NCBI RefSeq assembly: GCF_015142735.1
Contig: NZ_JACSPN010000003.1
Span: 155,727-219,726 of the forward strand
Direction: 5' to 3'
DNA length: 64,000 bases
DNA from: Oerskovia douganii
Lineage (GTDB): Bacteria > Actinomycetota > Actinomycetes > Actinomycetales > Cellulomonadaceae
This document shows positions 1-10,257 of the stretch, one piece after another. Below the pieces are notes generated by a model that did not search any database, was not told the origin of the DNA, and saw only the letters and a program-made list of their open reading frames with translations. A program made the translations under genes and the position numbers. The first letter of the stretch is position 1. Each line of letters starts with the position of its first letter.

Positions 1-23
1 GCATCCGACCCGAGGAGGGCGCC

Positions 24-1757
24 CTACTCCTGCTGCCAGGAGTGCCAGAGGCGCGCGTAGTCGCCGCCCGCCGCGACGAGCTCGTCGTGCGGCCCGATCT
101 CCGTGATCCGGCCGCCGTCGACGACCGCGACCCGGTCGGCGTCGTGCGCGGTGTGCAGACGGTGCGCGATCGCCACGACCGTCCGTCCCTCCAGCACCGC
201 GTTGAGCGAGCGCTCGAGGTGCCGGGCCGCGCGCGGGTCCAGCAGGGACGTCGCCTCGTCGAGGATCAGGGTGTGCGGGTCGAGCAGCACGAGCCGTGCG
301 AGCGCGACCTGCTGCGCCTGCGCGGGGGTGAGCACGTGCCCGCCCGAGCCGACCTCGGTCGCGAGCCCGTCGGGCAGGGCCTCGACCCAGTCCTGGGCGT
401 CGACCGCGGCGAGGGCCGCGCGCAGCGCGTCGTCGTCCGCGTGCTCGTCGGCCAGGCGCAGGTTGTCCGCGAGGGAACCCACGAACACGTGGTGCTCCTG
501 CGTGACGAGCGCGACGTGGCGGCGCAGGTCGTCGAGCGGGAGGTCGACCAGGTCGACGCCCCCCACGGTGACCGAGCCGCCCGTGGGCGGGTGGATGCCC
601 GCGAGCATGCGGCCGAGCGTCGACTTGCCCGCGCCGGACGGACCGACGACGGCGAGCCGCTCGCCGACCGCGAGGTCGAGGTCGATCCCGTGCAGCACGT
701 TGTGCCCCTCGCGGTACGCGTACTCGACGTCGCGCGCCACGACGTGCTCGTCCGCAGGAACCCGGTCCCCGGCCTCGCGGTCGCTGTCGACGAGCTTGAC
801 GCCCACGATGCGGGCGAGCGACGTCGCGGCGACCTGGATCTCGTCGAGCCAGAAGATCAGCTCCCAGACGGGGCCCGCGAGCTGGAACGCGTACATCGCG
901 ATGGTCGTCACCGCGCCGATCGTCGCGTGCCCGGTCGAGAGCATGTAGCCGCCCCACACGATGACCGCGACGGGCGCGAGGACGAACGTGAAGTCGACCG
1001 CGGGGAACAGGACCGTCCGCAGGTTCAGGGTGTACTTCTCCGCCGCGAAGGCCTCGCGCAGGTCGGCCTCGACGCGGGCCCGGCGGCGGGCGCCGAGCCG
1101 GAGCGCGTCGACCGTGCGGGCGCCCTCGACCGACTCGGTGATGGTGCCGTTGAGGGTCGCGTAGGCGGCCGACTCGCGCTGGTAGCCCGGCGTGGCGCGC
1201 CGCAGGTACCAGCGCGAGACGACGATCATGAGCGGGACGCCGACGAACAGGGACACCGCCACGAGCGGCGAGGTCAGCATGCTCGCGACGACCGTGAGCA
1301 GGATCGTGACGACCGCGACGATGAGCCGCGGGACGCCGAACCGCACGGCGTGCTGGATGCGGTTGACGTCGTTCGTGGTGCGCGCGACGAGGTCCCCCGT
1401 GCCGGCTCGCTCGACCGTCGAGAGGGGCAGGGTCGTGACCGTCTCGAGGAAGTCCTCGCGCAGCTCGGCGAAGACCGTCTCGCCGAAGATCATCGAGTAC
1501 TTCTGGGCGTACCGGATCAGGACGGCCTGGACGAGCACCGCGCCCACGCCGATCGCGATGACCTGGTTGACGTAGGCCGTCGTGGTGCCCTGGGCGACCG
1601 CGTCGACGATCCGGCCCAGGATCCACGGACCGGCGAGGCCCGCGACCGCCGCGACGGTGTGCAGGACCGCGAGCCCGATCAGCGGCCTGCGGTGCTCACG
1701 GACGAGGTGGGCGGTGTGCCGGCGGACCTGGGAGGCGTCCGCGATGGGGAGCTTCAT
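24..1757 (-). CDS. ABC exporter half-transporter, catalytic subunit
   Basis: Type I ABC exporter subunit of 577 aa: a transmembrane domain (residues about 25-310) followed by a nucleotide-binding domain. Walker [10 protein letters not shown] is at 372-380, Walker B ends LILDEA with the catalytic Glu, and the switch His is present (AIAHRL). The signature is atypical: LTPAQ replaces LSGGQ. The ATG overlaps the stop of the upstream ABC gene (ATGA), so the two are translationally coupled and probably form a heterodimer. This subunit supplies the intact Walker A/B and His, and the partner supplies the intact signature, so one composite site should hydrolyse ATP. The substrate is unknown; multidrug, lipid or peptide export are all possible. 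Confidence 0.9.
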   Translation of the reverse strand: MKLPIADASQVRRHTAHLVREHRRPLIGLAVLHTVAAVAGLAGPWILGRIVDAVAQGTTTAYVNQVIAIGVGAVLVQAVLIRYAQKYSMIFGETVFAELREDFLETVTTLPLSTVERAGTGDLVARTTNDVNRIQHAVRFGVPRLIVAVVTILLTVVASMLTSPLVAVSLFVGVPLMIVVSRWYLRRATPGYQRESAAYATLNGTITESVEGARTVDALRLGARRRARVEADLREAFAAEKYTLNLRTVLFPAVDFTFVLAPVAVIVWGGYMLSTGHATIGAVTTIAMYAFQLAGPVWELIFWLDEIQVAATSLARIVGVKLVDSDREAGDRVPADEHVVARDVEYAYREGHNVLHGIDLDLAVGERLAVVGPSGAGKSTLGRMLAGIHPPTGGSVTVGGVDLVDLPLDDLRRHVALVTQEHHVFVGSLADNLRLADEHADDDALRAALAAVDAQDWVEALPDGLATEVGSGGHVLTPAQAQQVALARLVLLDPHTLILDEATSLLDPRAARHLERSLNAVLEGRTVVAIAHRLHTAHDADRVAVVDGGRITEIGPHDELVAAGGDYARLWHSWQQE

Positions 1758-3583
1758 GACACGCCCTTCGAGGCGTCGGCGAGCTCGTCGGAGCCCGGGG
1801 TCGGGTGGTCGTCCTCAGGGTCGGCTGCGGCGGGCGCCTCGTCCATCGAGCGCCCGACGGCGGCGCGGTAGCGCGCTGCCTCCTCGCCCTGGTGCGCGTC
1901 GAGCGGGCGGTGCAGGAGCTCGCGGTGCGTCCCGTGGGTCACGACGCGCCCGTCCTCGACGAACAGGACGTCGTCGACGTGGTCGAGCACGAGCGGGCTC
2001 GCGGTGACGACGAGCGTGGTGCGCCCCCGCCGGACCTCGGCCAGCCGCTCGGCGATCCGGGCCTCGGTGTGGGCGTCGACCGCGCTCGTGGGCTCGACGA
2101 GCACCAGGATCTCGGGGTCGGTGAGGATCGCGCGGGCCAGGGCCACGCGCTGGCGCTGCCCGCCGGACAGCGAGCGGCCCTTCTCGGGGAGGTCTCCCGC
2201 GAGGCCGTCGGGGACCGAGTCCAGGACGTCGTGCGCGTCCGCGACCATGATCGCCCGCAGGAGCTCGGCCTCGAGGTTGCCGCCGCGCACGTCGATCTCC
2301 TCGCCGAGCACGCCCGAGAACAGGTGGGGCGTGGCCTCGGCGACGACGATGCGCTCACGCACCGCGTCCTTGTCGAGGTCCGCGAGCCGGACACCGCCCA
2401 GGTGCACGGGCGTGCCCGCCTCCGCGACGTCGTCGAACCGGCCCATGCGGGTGGCGATGCGCGCCGACTCGTCGGGGTCCACGCTCACGAGCGCGACCAC
2501 GCGCCCGGGGTGGAGCTCGACGCCGCTCGCGTCGTCGACCAGGACCGACCCGGCGGGAGGCGCGGACGCCGTCCCGGGGGTCGCCCCCGTCGCGGGGACG
2601 ACCGAGAGGACCTTGACGAGCTTCTTGGCCGCCACGTGGGCGCGCGTCGTGATCTGGAGCGTCTGGGTCGCGATCTGCAGCGGCCACGACAGGAACGCCG
2701 CGTACCCGTAGAACGCGACGAGCTGGCCCGGGCTGATGTCGCCGGCCACGGCCGCGTGCGCGCCCAGGTAGAGCACCAGGGCGACGAACAGGCCCGGCAG
2801 CAGGACCTGGAGCCCGTCGAGGTAGGACTGCGTGGTGGCGACGCGCACGCCCGTCTCGCGGACGGTCTGCGACTGGGCGCGGTAGCGGTCCGTGAAGACC
2901 TTCTCGCCGCCGATGCCGCGCAGGATCCGCAGCCCCGACACGGTGTCCGCGCCGAGCGTCGTGAGCCGCCCCGACGCCTCGCGCTGCGCGGCCTGGCGCT
3001 GCTGGAGCGGCTTGACCAGGAACGCGAGGATGCCCGCGACGACGGGCAGCCCGAGGGCCACGACGAGCCCGAGCCGGAGCGAGGTGCTCAGCATGATCCC
3101 GGCGACGACCGCGTACGCCACGAGCGAGCCCGCGAACCGGGCAGCGATCGCGTAGACCTCACCCACGCGCAGGGCGTCCGAGGCGACCGCGGAGACGACC
3201 TCCCCCGTGGGGAGCTCCTCCGTGATGGTGTGCCCCGAGCGGGCCACGGTGTCGCCCACGAGCTGCGAGGTGGTGAAGGCCGAGCGCAGCCAGTTCTCGA
3301 TGTCGTAGCGGTGCCCGAGCGCGGCCGAGCCCACCTGGACCAGCCCGATGCCCAGCATGACCGCGGCCCAGCCCAGCAGGACGGGACCGAAGCCCGCGTC
3401 GAGCCCCTCGTCGAGCGCACGGCCGAGCACGTAGGGCATGACCGCCTGGCACAGGAAGCCGATCATGCCGAGGAGGACGGCGACCAGGAGGATGCCCCAC
3501 TGGCGGCGCGCGAGCCACCAGAGGAAGGCACCGGGGCCGGTGAGCGGAGGAGTGCCCGGGTCGGGGAGGGGGAGGGGACGCAC
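1754..3583 (-). CDS. ABC exporter half-transporter, degenerate ATPase subunit
   Basis: Partner of the following ABC gene (609 aa from the chosen start): an N-terminal membrane domain and a C-terminal nucleotide-binding domain. The Walker A position reads [10 protein letters not shown], without the GxxGxGK lysine. Walker B reads LVLVEPTSA, with Val for the Asp, and the switch His is replaced (TASPL). The signature [14 protein letters not shown] is perfect. This is the pattern of the non-catalytic half of a heterodimeric exporter, but loss of the Walker A lysine is more extreme than usual. A GTG at 3583 is chosen because a -10 (TAATGT) lies 8 nt upstream, giving a leaderless mRNA. The frame stays open to a GTG at 3622. 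Confidence 0.85.
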   Translation of the reverse strand: MRPLPLPDPGTPPLTGPGAFLWWLARRQWGILLVAVLLGMIGFLCQAVMPYVLGRALDEGLDAGFGPVLLGWAAVMLGIGLVQVGSAALGHRYDIENWLRSAFTTSQLVGDTVARSGHTITEELPTGEVVSAVASDALRVGEVYAIAARFAGSLVAYAVVAGIMLSTSLRLGLVVALGLPVVAGILAFLVKPLQQRQAAQREASGRLTTLGADTVSGLRILRGIGGEKVFTDRYRAQSQTVRETGVRVATTQSYLDGLQVLLPGLFVALVLYLGAHAAVAGDISPGQLVAFYGYAAFLSWPLQIATQTLQITTRAHVAAKKLVKVLSVVPATGATPGTASAPPAGSVLVDDASGVELHPGRVVALVSVDPDESARIATRMGRFDDVAEAGTPVHLGGVRLADLDKDAVRERIVVAEATPHLFSGVLGEEIDVRGGNLEAELLRAIMVADAHDVLDSVPDGLAGDLPEKGRSLSGGQRQRVALARAILTDPEILVLVEPTSAVDAHTEARIAERLAEVRRGRTTLVVTASPLVLDHVDDVLFVEDGRVVTHGTHRELLHRPLDAHQGEEAARYRAAVGRSMDEAPAAADPEDDHPTPGSDELADASKGVS

Positions 3584-3589
3584 GGTCAC

Positions 3590-3597
3590 TAACATTA
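3590..3597. promoter_or_regulatory. Symmetric divergent -10 element
   Basis: The octamer TAACATTA reads TAACAT on the + strand (toward the DUF3817 gene) and TAATGT on the - strand (toward the ABC exporter). Both fit the actinobacterial -10 TANNNT, so one symmetric site could start both transcripts. Transcription starts are inferred, not measured. Confidence 0.45.
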
Positions 3598-3653
3598 GGT
3601 GTGGCCACCGACACCGAGCCACGGATTTTCGCTCAGCGTAAGGAACTCATCCC

Positions 3654-4091
3654 ATGACCACGCCCGACCCCGCAGGCCCGCAGACGACGTACGACGCCGT
3701 GGCGGGAACCCCCACGCAGGAGGTCGTCGACCGCGCCGTCCGCAAGGCCCGCGGCGCGCTCGCCCGCTACCGCGTGATGGCCCTCATCACCGGTGTGATG
3801 CTCCTGATCCTGTGCGTCGAGATGATCGTCAAGTACGGCGTCGGCAGGTTCGTCGACGTCGACGGCGTGATGCGCTTCGTCGGCTGGATCCCGTTCGCGC
3901 ACGGGTGGGTCTACGTCGTGTACCTCGTCACGGTCCTCGACCTGTGGTCCAAGATGCGCTGGAGCTGGGGCCGCCTGGCCACCATGGTCTTCGCGGGCGT
4001 CGTGCCCGTCATGTCGTTCATCCTGGAGAAGAAGGTCCACCGCGAGGCCGAGGCCAAGCTCGACGCCCTCGTGGAGCAGTACGCCCGATGA
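3654..4091 (+). CDS. DUF3817 family membrane protein
   Basis: Protein of 145 aa with three hydrophobic segments: about 40-62 (RVMALITGVMLLILCVEMIV), 80-105 around the family-typical W-x-PFAHGW-x-Y-x-VYLV motif, and about 118-135. The DUF3817 call rests on the PFAHGW motif, size and layout. It is an integral membrane protein of unknown function. AAGGAA lies about 10 nt before the ATG. Its stop overlaps the next ATG (ATGA), so it is co-transcribed and coupled with the ThiF-type gene downstream. Whether this means a functional link to thiamine synthesis is open. Confidence 0.75.
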   Translation: MTTPDPAGPQTTYDAVAGTPTQEVVDRAVRKARGALARYRVMALITGVMLLILCVEMIVKYGVGRFVDVDGVMRFVGWIPFAHGWVYVVYLVTVLDLWSKMRWSWGRLATMVFAGVVPVMSFILEKKVHREAEAKLDALVEQYAR

Positions 4092-5374
4092 CCTCGCTGC
4101 CGCCGCTGGTCGCCCCCTCTCCCGAGCCCCTGTCCCCGGAGGAGCTCGCCCGGTACTCGCGGCACCTGGCCCTGCCGGGCATCGGGGTCGAGGGCCAGCA
4201 GCGGTTGCGTGCCGCACGCGTGCTCGTGGTGGGCGCGGGCGGGCTGGGCAGCCCCGCGCTGCTCTACCTCGCGGCGGCCGGCGTCGGCACGATCGGGATC
4301 GTCGACGACGACCGGGTCGAGGTCTCCAACCTCCAGCGCCAGGTGATCCACGGCGGCTCGGACGTGGGGCGGCCCAAGGTCGCCTCGGCGCGCGACGCGA
4401 TCGCCGAGGTCAACCCGCACGTGGCCGTCCGCCTGCACGAGCAGCGCCTCGACGCCTCGAACGTGCTGGAGATCCTCGCTGGGTACGACGTCGTCCTCGA
4501 CGGGACCGACAACTTCGCGACCCGCTACCTCGTGGGCGACGCGGCCGAGATCGCGGGCATCCCCTGCGTGTGGGGCTCGATCTTCCGCTTCCAGGGCCAG
4601 GTCAGCGTCTTCTGGTCGTCGCCCCCCGTCGGGGAGGGCGTGGTCTACCGCGACGTGTTCCCCGAGCCACCGCCGCCCGGCACCGTGCCCGACTGCGCGA
4701 CGGGCGGAGTCCTCGGTGCCATGTGCGGGACGGTCGGGTCCGTCATGGCGACCGAGGCGATCAAGCTCGTGACGGGTGCGGGGCGCACGCTCCTGGGACG
4801 GCTCGCGGTCTACGACTCGCTCGAGCTCACGTGGCGCCACCTCACGATCCGCGCCGACCCCGAGCGCGTCCCCGTCACGAGGCTGCTCGCCGGTGACCAC
4901 GCCTACGAGGCGTTCTGCGGCGTGGCACCGGTGGGGGCGGCGGCCCCGGTCGCGGCGGGCACCTTCCCCGGCCCGACGGCGGAGGGTCGCCTCGCGGTCG
5001 ACCGCGCCCGGGTGGGGGGCTCGGCGGGGGCCGGTGCGACGGCGACGAGCCTCACGGCGCGCGAGCTCGCCGACCGCCTCGCCGACCCCGACGACGACCT
5101 GCTGCTGCTCGACGTGCGCGAGGACTGGGAGACGCAGGTCGTCGGGATCGACGGTGCGCGCGTGGTCCCCAGCGGGGTGTACGCCGGGCCGGACGCCGCG
5201 GCGGCGCTCGCTGACCTGCCGCGCGACCGGACCGTCGCGGTGCTGTGCAAGGTCGGGGGCCGGTCGGACCGGGTCGCGGCGCTGGCACGGGCCGCGGGCG
5301 TGGACGCGCGCAACGTCGAGGGCGGCATCCTGGCGTGGGTCCGGGACGTCGAGCCGGGACGCCCGACGTACTGA
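4088..5374 (+). CDS. thiF: ThiF/MoeB adenylyltransferase with C-terminal rhodanese domain
   Basis: E1-like enzyme of 428 aa that adenylates the C-terminal Gly-Gly of a ubiquitin-like sulfur carrier. The N-terminal half has the dinucleotide fold VVGAGGLGSPALLYLAAAG and the substrate loop DDDRVEVSNLQRQ, followed by DGTDNFATRYL. The C-terminal third (about 325-425) is a rhodanese domain with a Cys in its active-site loop (VLCKVGGRSD), suited to sulfur transfer. The ATG overlaps the stop of the DUF3817 gene. The convergent thiOSG operon encodes ThiS with a terminal GG, so ThiS is the likely partner. A second role on MoaD-type carriers cannot be excluded, since ThiF and MoeB are hard to separate by sequence. 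Confidence 0.88.
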   Translation: MTSLPPLVAPSPEPLSPEELARYSRHLALPGIGVEGQQRLRAARVLVVGAGGLGSPALLYLAAAGVGTIGIVDDDRVEVSNLQRQVIHGGSDVGRPKVASARDAIAEVNPHVAVRLHEQRLDASNVLEILAGYDVVLDGTDNFATRYLVGDAAEIAGIPCVWGSIFRFQGQVSVFWSSPPVGEGVVYRDVFPEPPPPGTVPDCATGGVLGAMCGTVGSVMATEAIKLVTGAGRTLLGRLAVYDSLELTWRHLTIRADPERVPVTRLLAGDHAYEAFCGVAPVGAAAPVAAGTFPGPTAEGRLAVDRARVGGSAGAGATATSLTARELADRLADPDDDLLLLDVREDWETQVVGIDGARVVPSGVYAGPDAAAALADLPRDRTVAVLCKVGGRSDRVAALARAAGVDARNVEGGILAWVRDVEPGRPTY

Positions 5375-5396
5375 TCCCGTCGGGACGGAGGCCAAG

Positions 5397-5426
5397 CGCC
5401 GAGGCGGCGGACCGGGCCCCTCGGCG
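5397..5426. terminator. Hairpin between convergent thiF and thiG
   Basis: Inverted repeat CGCCGAGG / CCTCGGCG (8 bp, 14-nt loop) in the 58-bp gap between two convergent genes. There is no U-tract, as is common in high-GC actinobacteria. A modest bidirectional terminator candidate. Confidence 0.4.
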
Positions 5427-5432
5427 GGCCGG

Positions 5433-6575
<1,143 letters not shown>

Positions 6576-6576
<1 letters not shown>

Positions 6577-7874
6577 CAGGGTCCTCCGGGACGGTTCGTG
6601 GGAACGGACGAGGGGGCGGGCGAGAAGCGCAGGGGGTCGATCGCGGCGACCGTGGGCGGCAGGGGTTCCCCGGCCAGGACCGCGTCGACCGCGGCCCCCG
6701 TGACCGGCGCGAGCAGCACCCCGTTGCGGTAGTGGCCCGTCGCGAGGACCAGGCCGGGCACGGTGGTGGGCCCCAGGAGAGGCAGGTTGTCCGGGGTCCC
6801 GGGGCGCACGCGCGGCGTGACCTCGACGAGGGCCGCCTCGTCGAGCCCGGGCAGCAGGGCGCGCGCGTCGCGCAGGAGGGCGAAGACGCCGCCCGCGGTC
6901 GCGCGCCGGTCGTCGGGGTGCTCCTCGCTCGTCGCACCGACGACGACCTCGCGGTGCCCGTCGGGTCCGGGCGTACGCGGTACGACGTACACCGGACGTC
7001 CCTGCACGATCCCCCGCACCACGTGGTCGAGCGTGAACCACGGCGGGGCGTCGAGCCGCAGCGTCTGCCCCTTCACCGGGCGGGTCGGGACGCACACCTC
7101 GGGGACGACCGTGAGCAGGGCGCCCGAGTCGGCCCCGGCCGCGAGGACCACGGTCCCCGCACGGTGCTCGTGGCCCGCGTCGTCGAGGGCACCGGTCACG
7201 GGAGCGCCGAGCCCGGGGGAGCGCAGCAGCCGGACGGCCCGCCGGTGCACGACGGCGGCACGCGGGTCCCGTCCCAGGGCCGCGGTCAGGGCCCGGTGCA
7301 CCGCGCGGGGATCGACCTGGTGGTCACCCGGGGCCCAGAACGCCCCGGCCACGCGCGGCCCGACCAGGGGCTCCAGGTCGCGTGCGGCCGCGACCGAGAT
7401 CTCGGTCGAGTCGAGGCCCCACGCCTCCTGCAGCGCGCGCACGCGGCGCCCGAGCGCGAGGTCGTCGCCGTCGTAGGCCAGCGTGAGGGTCCCGGTCGTC
7501 CGCAGACCCACGCTCAGCCCCGAGTCCGCCTCGAGCTCGGCCGCGAACACGGGCCAGCGCGCCGCGGAGTCGGAGCCCAGACGCAGCGCGGCCTCCTCGC
7601 CGAAGTCGGCCTCGGTCACGGGCGCCAGCATCCCGGCTGCGGCGTGCGTCGCGCCGTCTCCGGGGGAAGGGTCCAGGACGGTCACGCGCAGGCCCGCGCG
7701 CGAGGCCCGCCAGGCCGCGGTGAGCCCCACGATGCCGCCGCCCACGACGAGGACGTCCGCGGCGCCGTCGGGCAGGTGGTCGTGGGGCAGGCCCGACGGC
7801 GCCGCGCGCCCAAGGCCTCCGTCGCGCCCCGGTGGGCGCGCAGGCAGGGCAGGGTGTGGCAGGGCTGCGCTCAT
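6576..7874 (-). CDS. thiO: Glycine oxidase ThiO
   Basis: FAD-dependent amine oxidase of the DAO family, 432 aa, which makes the iminoglycine used by ThiG. The Rossmann motif [19 protein letters not shown] is near residues 40-60 and is followed by the conserved acidic residue of VTVLD. Family blocks [12 protein letters not shown] and the C-terminal [21 protein letters not shown] are clear; the latter binds FAD. First gene of the thiO-thiS-thiG operon, directly downstream of a TPP riboswitch. The presence of ThiO rather than ThiH means iminoglycine is made by aerobic glycine oxidation. Confidence 0.93.
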
Positions 7875-7879
7875 GCGCT

Positions 7880-7961
7880 CGCTCCCTTCGCTGGCATGAC
7901 CCAGATCAGGTTCGACGGTCGGCTCTCGCCCTCTCAGCCCCGTGCGGGGCTCCCGTGCTTC
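7880..7961 (-). promoter_or_regulatory. TPP riboswitch (THI element)
   Basis: Read on the minus strand, the leader of thiO contains the conserved THI-box blocks in order: ACGGGAGCCC, then GGGGCTGAGAGGGCG, then GAACCTGATCTGGGTCATGC, then CCAGCGAAGGGA. These form the pyrimidine-sensing CUGAGA and pyrophosphate-binding ACCUGAUCUGG helices of the TPP aptamer. It ends about 5 nt before the ATG, so thiamine pyrophosphate most likely blocks ribosome access. A -10 box (TAGGGT, 7968-7973) lies just upstream. Confidence 0.95.
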
Positions 7962-8045
7962 GCGGCCACCCTACAACGCGTCCCGTCCACCCTCCGGGCG
8001 TGCCCGCAGGCTGCGCAGCCCGGGCGACCCGGCCCCGGCCGTGCC

Positions 8046-8051
8046 TATCCT
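8046..8051 (+). promoter_or_regulatory. -10 box of leaderless thiE
   Basis: TATCCT ends 6 nt before the thiE GTG, so the predicted transcript begins at the start codon. No Shine-Dalgarno sequence is present. thiE therefore escapes the riboswitch that controls the divergent thiOSG operon. Confidence 0.5.
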
Positions 8052-8057
8052 GGCGCC

Positions 8058-8801
8058 GTGACCACCCTCCCGACCGGCGACCCCGGCCGCCGCCGACGCT
8101 CCGCACCCCGCCACCGCTCCGACGCGCCCGAGGGCCTCGACGCGAGGACCCTCGCAGCCCGCGAGGCCGCCGTCGAGCGCCTGGGCGCCGCCCGCCTGTA
8201 CCTGTGCACCGACGCGCGCGAGGAGCGCGGCGACCTCGAGGACTTCCTGCACGCGGCGCTCGCGGGCGGGGTCGACGTGGTCCAGCTCCGCGACAAGACG
8301 CTGGACGTCGCGCGCGAGCTCGAGCTCCAGGAGACGGTCGCGCGCGTCGCGACCCAGCACGGTGCGCTGTGGGCCGTCAACGACCGTGCCGACGTTGCGC
8401 TGCTCACCGGTGCGCCGGTCGTGCACACGGGCCAGGGCGACCTCCCGGTCCCCGCGGTCCGGTCGCTCCTGGGCGCGGGTCCGCTGCTGGGGCGATCGAC
8501 GCACTCGCTCACCCAGGCCGCGGCCGCCGAGGCCGACCCGTCGGTCGACTACTTCTGCGTCGGGCCGCTCTGGTCCACGCCGACCAAGCCGGGGCGCGAC
8601 GCCGTCGGGCTCGACCTCCTGCGACAGGTCGCGGCGACCCGGCCGACGACGCCGTGGTTCGCGATCGGGGGCATCGACGCCGCGCGTCTCGACGAGGTGC
8701 TCGACGCGGGCGCCGAGCGGATCGTCGTCGTCCGCGCCCTCACCGAGGCCGCCGACCCGGAGCAGGCCGCACGCGAGCTGCGCGAGCGGCTGCCCGCCTG
8801 A
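8058..8801 (+). CDS. thiE: Thiamine-phosphate synthase ThiE
   Basis: TIM-barrel enzyme of 247 aa that joins the HMP pyrimidine pyrophosphate and thiazole phosphate to give thiamine phosphate. Motifs: [17 protein letters not shown] (diphosphate-binding Arg/Lys), [22 protein letters not shown], a Thr/Ser-rich STHSLTQA loop, [11 protein letters not shown] and FAIGGIDA. The GTG at 8058 is chosen because the -10 box ends 6 nt upstream. It leaves an Arg/Pro-rich N-terminal extension of about 40 residues before the first barrel strand. It is divergent from thiO and shares its control region. thiC and thiD, which supply HMP, are not in this window. Confidence 0.92.
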   Translation: MTTLPTGDPGRRRRSAPRHRSDAPEGLDARTLAAREAAVERLGAARLYLCTDAREERGDLEDFLHAALAGGVDVVQLRDKTLDVARELELQETVARVATQHGALWAVNDRADVALLTGAPVVHTGQGDLPVPAVRSLLGAGPLLGRSTHSLTQAAAAEADPSVDYFCVGPLWSTPTKPGRDAVGLDLLRQVAATRPTTPWFAIGGIDAARLDEVLDAGAERIVVVRALTEAADPEQAARELRERLPA

Positions 8802-8955
8802 CCGGGCCCCAGAGGGACAGGTCCCCGTCCCCCGGGCGGTCTCAGAGGACGGAAGGTCTTCCCGCCGCCGGGCCGCTGTGGGAGGGTCTGGGCTGCAGAG
8901 TGCTCGCCGCCGAGCGCAGGACGCTCCCGTCCTCGATCCTCAGACCCGGAGAACC

Positions 8956-9618
8956 ATGACCCGCACGCGTGGGCCCCTCGTGGCCGCCCTGTTCTCGCTC
9001 ACCCTGCTCGTGCTCGCGGGCTGCACCGGTGCTGGCGCCGGCGCCGAGCCGTCGCCGGGCGGTGGCACGGAGGGGACGACGGCCTCGTCCCCCGCGGCGG
9101 ACGGCGACCAGGAGCAGGCGGCCGGCGAAGCCTCGATCACGACGGCGTCGCTCGCCGAGCAGACGTTCGACGCGACCGCGGGGTCCGGAGAGGCCCCCGG
9201 CGGCACGATCACCATGACGCTGCGCTCGGTCGAGGTGACGGGCAGGACCATGACCGTGCGCTGGGCCCTTCGCTGGGACAACCCTGACAAGGGGGCCGGA
9301 GAGCGCGCGTCGTTCTCCGACCTCGGCGCACGACACGTGCCGACCGTGACGGACAGCACGAACCTCAAGATCTACAAGCCCTTCTGCACCAAGGGGGCCT
9401 GGAAGGGCGCCGCGCTCGACGTCCAGGCCTGCGAGCTCTCCGCGCTCGTCTCGCCGAGCGCGTCCAGCGGTGCAGGCCTGACCAACGGCTCGACGATCGA
9501 GGCCTGGGCGCTCCTGCCCTCGCCGCAGGGCGACCCCGGGCCGCTCGACATCCTCGTCTCCGACGGGTGGCCGGCGTTCAGCGGGATCACCCCCGTCGTC
9601 GTCGACGACGGGAAGTAG
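8956..9618 (+). CDS. Secreted lipoprotein, unknown function
   Basis: Protein of 220 aa with a lipoprotein signal peptide: basic start MTRTRG, hydrophobic core PLVAALFSLTLLVL and lipobox LAGC (Cys 22). A low-complexity linker rich in Gly/Thr/Pro/Ala follows (about 23-60). The rest (about 62-220) looks globular and beta-rich, with two Cys (FCTKGAW and VQACELSAL) that could form a disulfide. I recognise no family. It ends 4 nt before the OmpA-like gene, so the two are probably one operon and may act together at the cell envelope. Confidence 0.8.
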   Translation: MTRTRGPLVAALFSLTLLVLAGCTGAGAGAEPSPGGGTEGTTASSPAADGDQEQAAGEASITTASLAEQTFDATAGSGEAPGGTITMTLRSVEVTGRTMTVRWALRWDNPDKGAGERASFSDLGARHVPTVTDSTNLKIYKPFCTKGAWKGAALDVQACELSALVSPSASSGAGLTNGSTIEAWALLPSPQGDPGPLDILVSDGWPAFSGITPVVVDDGK

Positions 9619-9622
9619 GGCC

Positions 9623-10189
9623 GTGAGCACCCTGCGAGAGACCCTCCGCGGAACGGCCGTCGTCGGGGCCGTGACGGTCGGACTCCTCGGCACGACGTCG
9701 CCCAGCACGGCGGCGGTCTCGCCCGAGCCGGTCCCCGACCTCGTGGTGACGGAGCAGATGAGCGCCGACGCGACGTTCGACCTGCGGCCCGACGACGCGA
9801 CGACGGGCCTCGAGACCGTCCGCGAGGAGGAGGGCGAGACCGTGATGGTCCTCACGTCCGACCTGCTCTTCGCCTTCGCGTCCGCAGACCTGTCGCCCCA
9901 GGCCGCCGCAGCGGTCACGGACCTGGTCGCGACCATCCCTCAGGGAGCCGACGTGGCCGTCGACGGTCACACCGACTCCGTGGGGGACGACACCGTCAAC
10001 GACCCGTTGTCGCAGCAGCGCGCGGATGCGGTCGCCGCGCTCCTGCGCGCGGCGCGCCCGGACCTGGTGCTGACGGTCACCGGGTACGGCAGCAGGGAAC
10101 CCGTGGCGGACAACACGGTCGGCGGCCAGGACAGCCCGGGCGGGCGGGCGCTGAACCGGCGCGTCGAGATCACGTTCGCGTCCTCCTGA
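9623..10189 (+). CDS. Secreted OmpA-like domain protein
   Basis: Protein of 188 aa with a signal peptide (about 1-32, ending PSTAA) and a C-terminal OmpA/MotB domain (about 75-188). The domain shows the peptidoglycan-binding pattern: [10 protein letters not shown], then [11 protein letters not shown], then LSQQRADAV, and finally [13 protein letters not shown] with the conserved Arg. Such domains bind the diaminopimelate region of peptidoglycan. There is no outer membrane here, so an envelope anchor or wall sensor is more likely than a porin. It follows the lipoprotein gene by 4 nt. Confidence 0.85.
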   Translation: MSTLRETLRGTAVVGAVTVGLLGTTSPSTAAVSPEPVPDLVVTEQMSADATFDLRPDDATTGLETVREEEGETVMVLTSDLLFAFASADLSPQAAAAVTDLVATIPQGADVAVDGHTDSVGDDTVNDPLSQQRADAVAALLRAARPDLVLTVTGYGSREPVADNTVGGQDSPGGRALNRRVEITFASS

Positions 10190-10245
10190 GCGCAGGCCCC
10201 GCCCGCCCTGGGTGGACGGATGACGTGACGGGCCCGGGGGCCAAC

Positions 10246-10251
10246 TATCCT
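10246..10251 (+). promoter_or_regulatory. -10 box of leaderless guaA
   Basis: TATCCT ends 6 nt before the guaA GTG at 10258, predicting a transcript that starts at the codon itself. This decides the start over the in-frame GTG at 10225, which lies upstream of the -10. Confidence 0.5.
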
Positions 10252-10257
10252 GGGGTG

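Noticed and set aside
8802-8955. Regulatory RNA between thiE and the lipoprotein gene
   Set aside because: Only weak GC-rich pairings such as GGGAC/GTCCC; no conserved RNA motif recognised.
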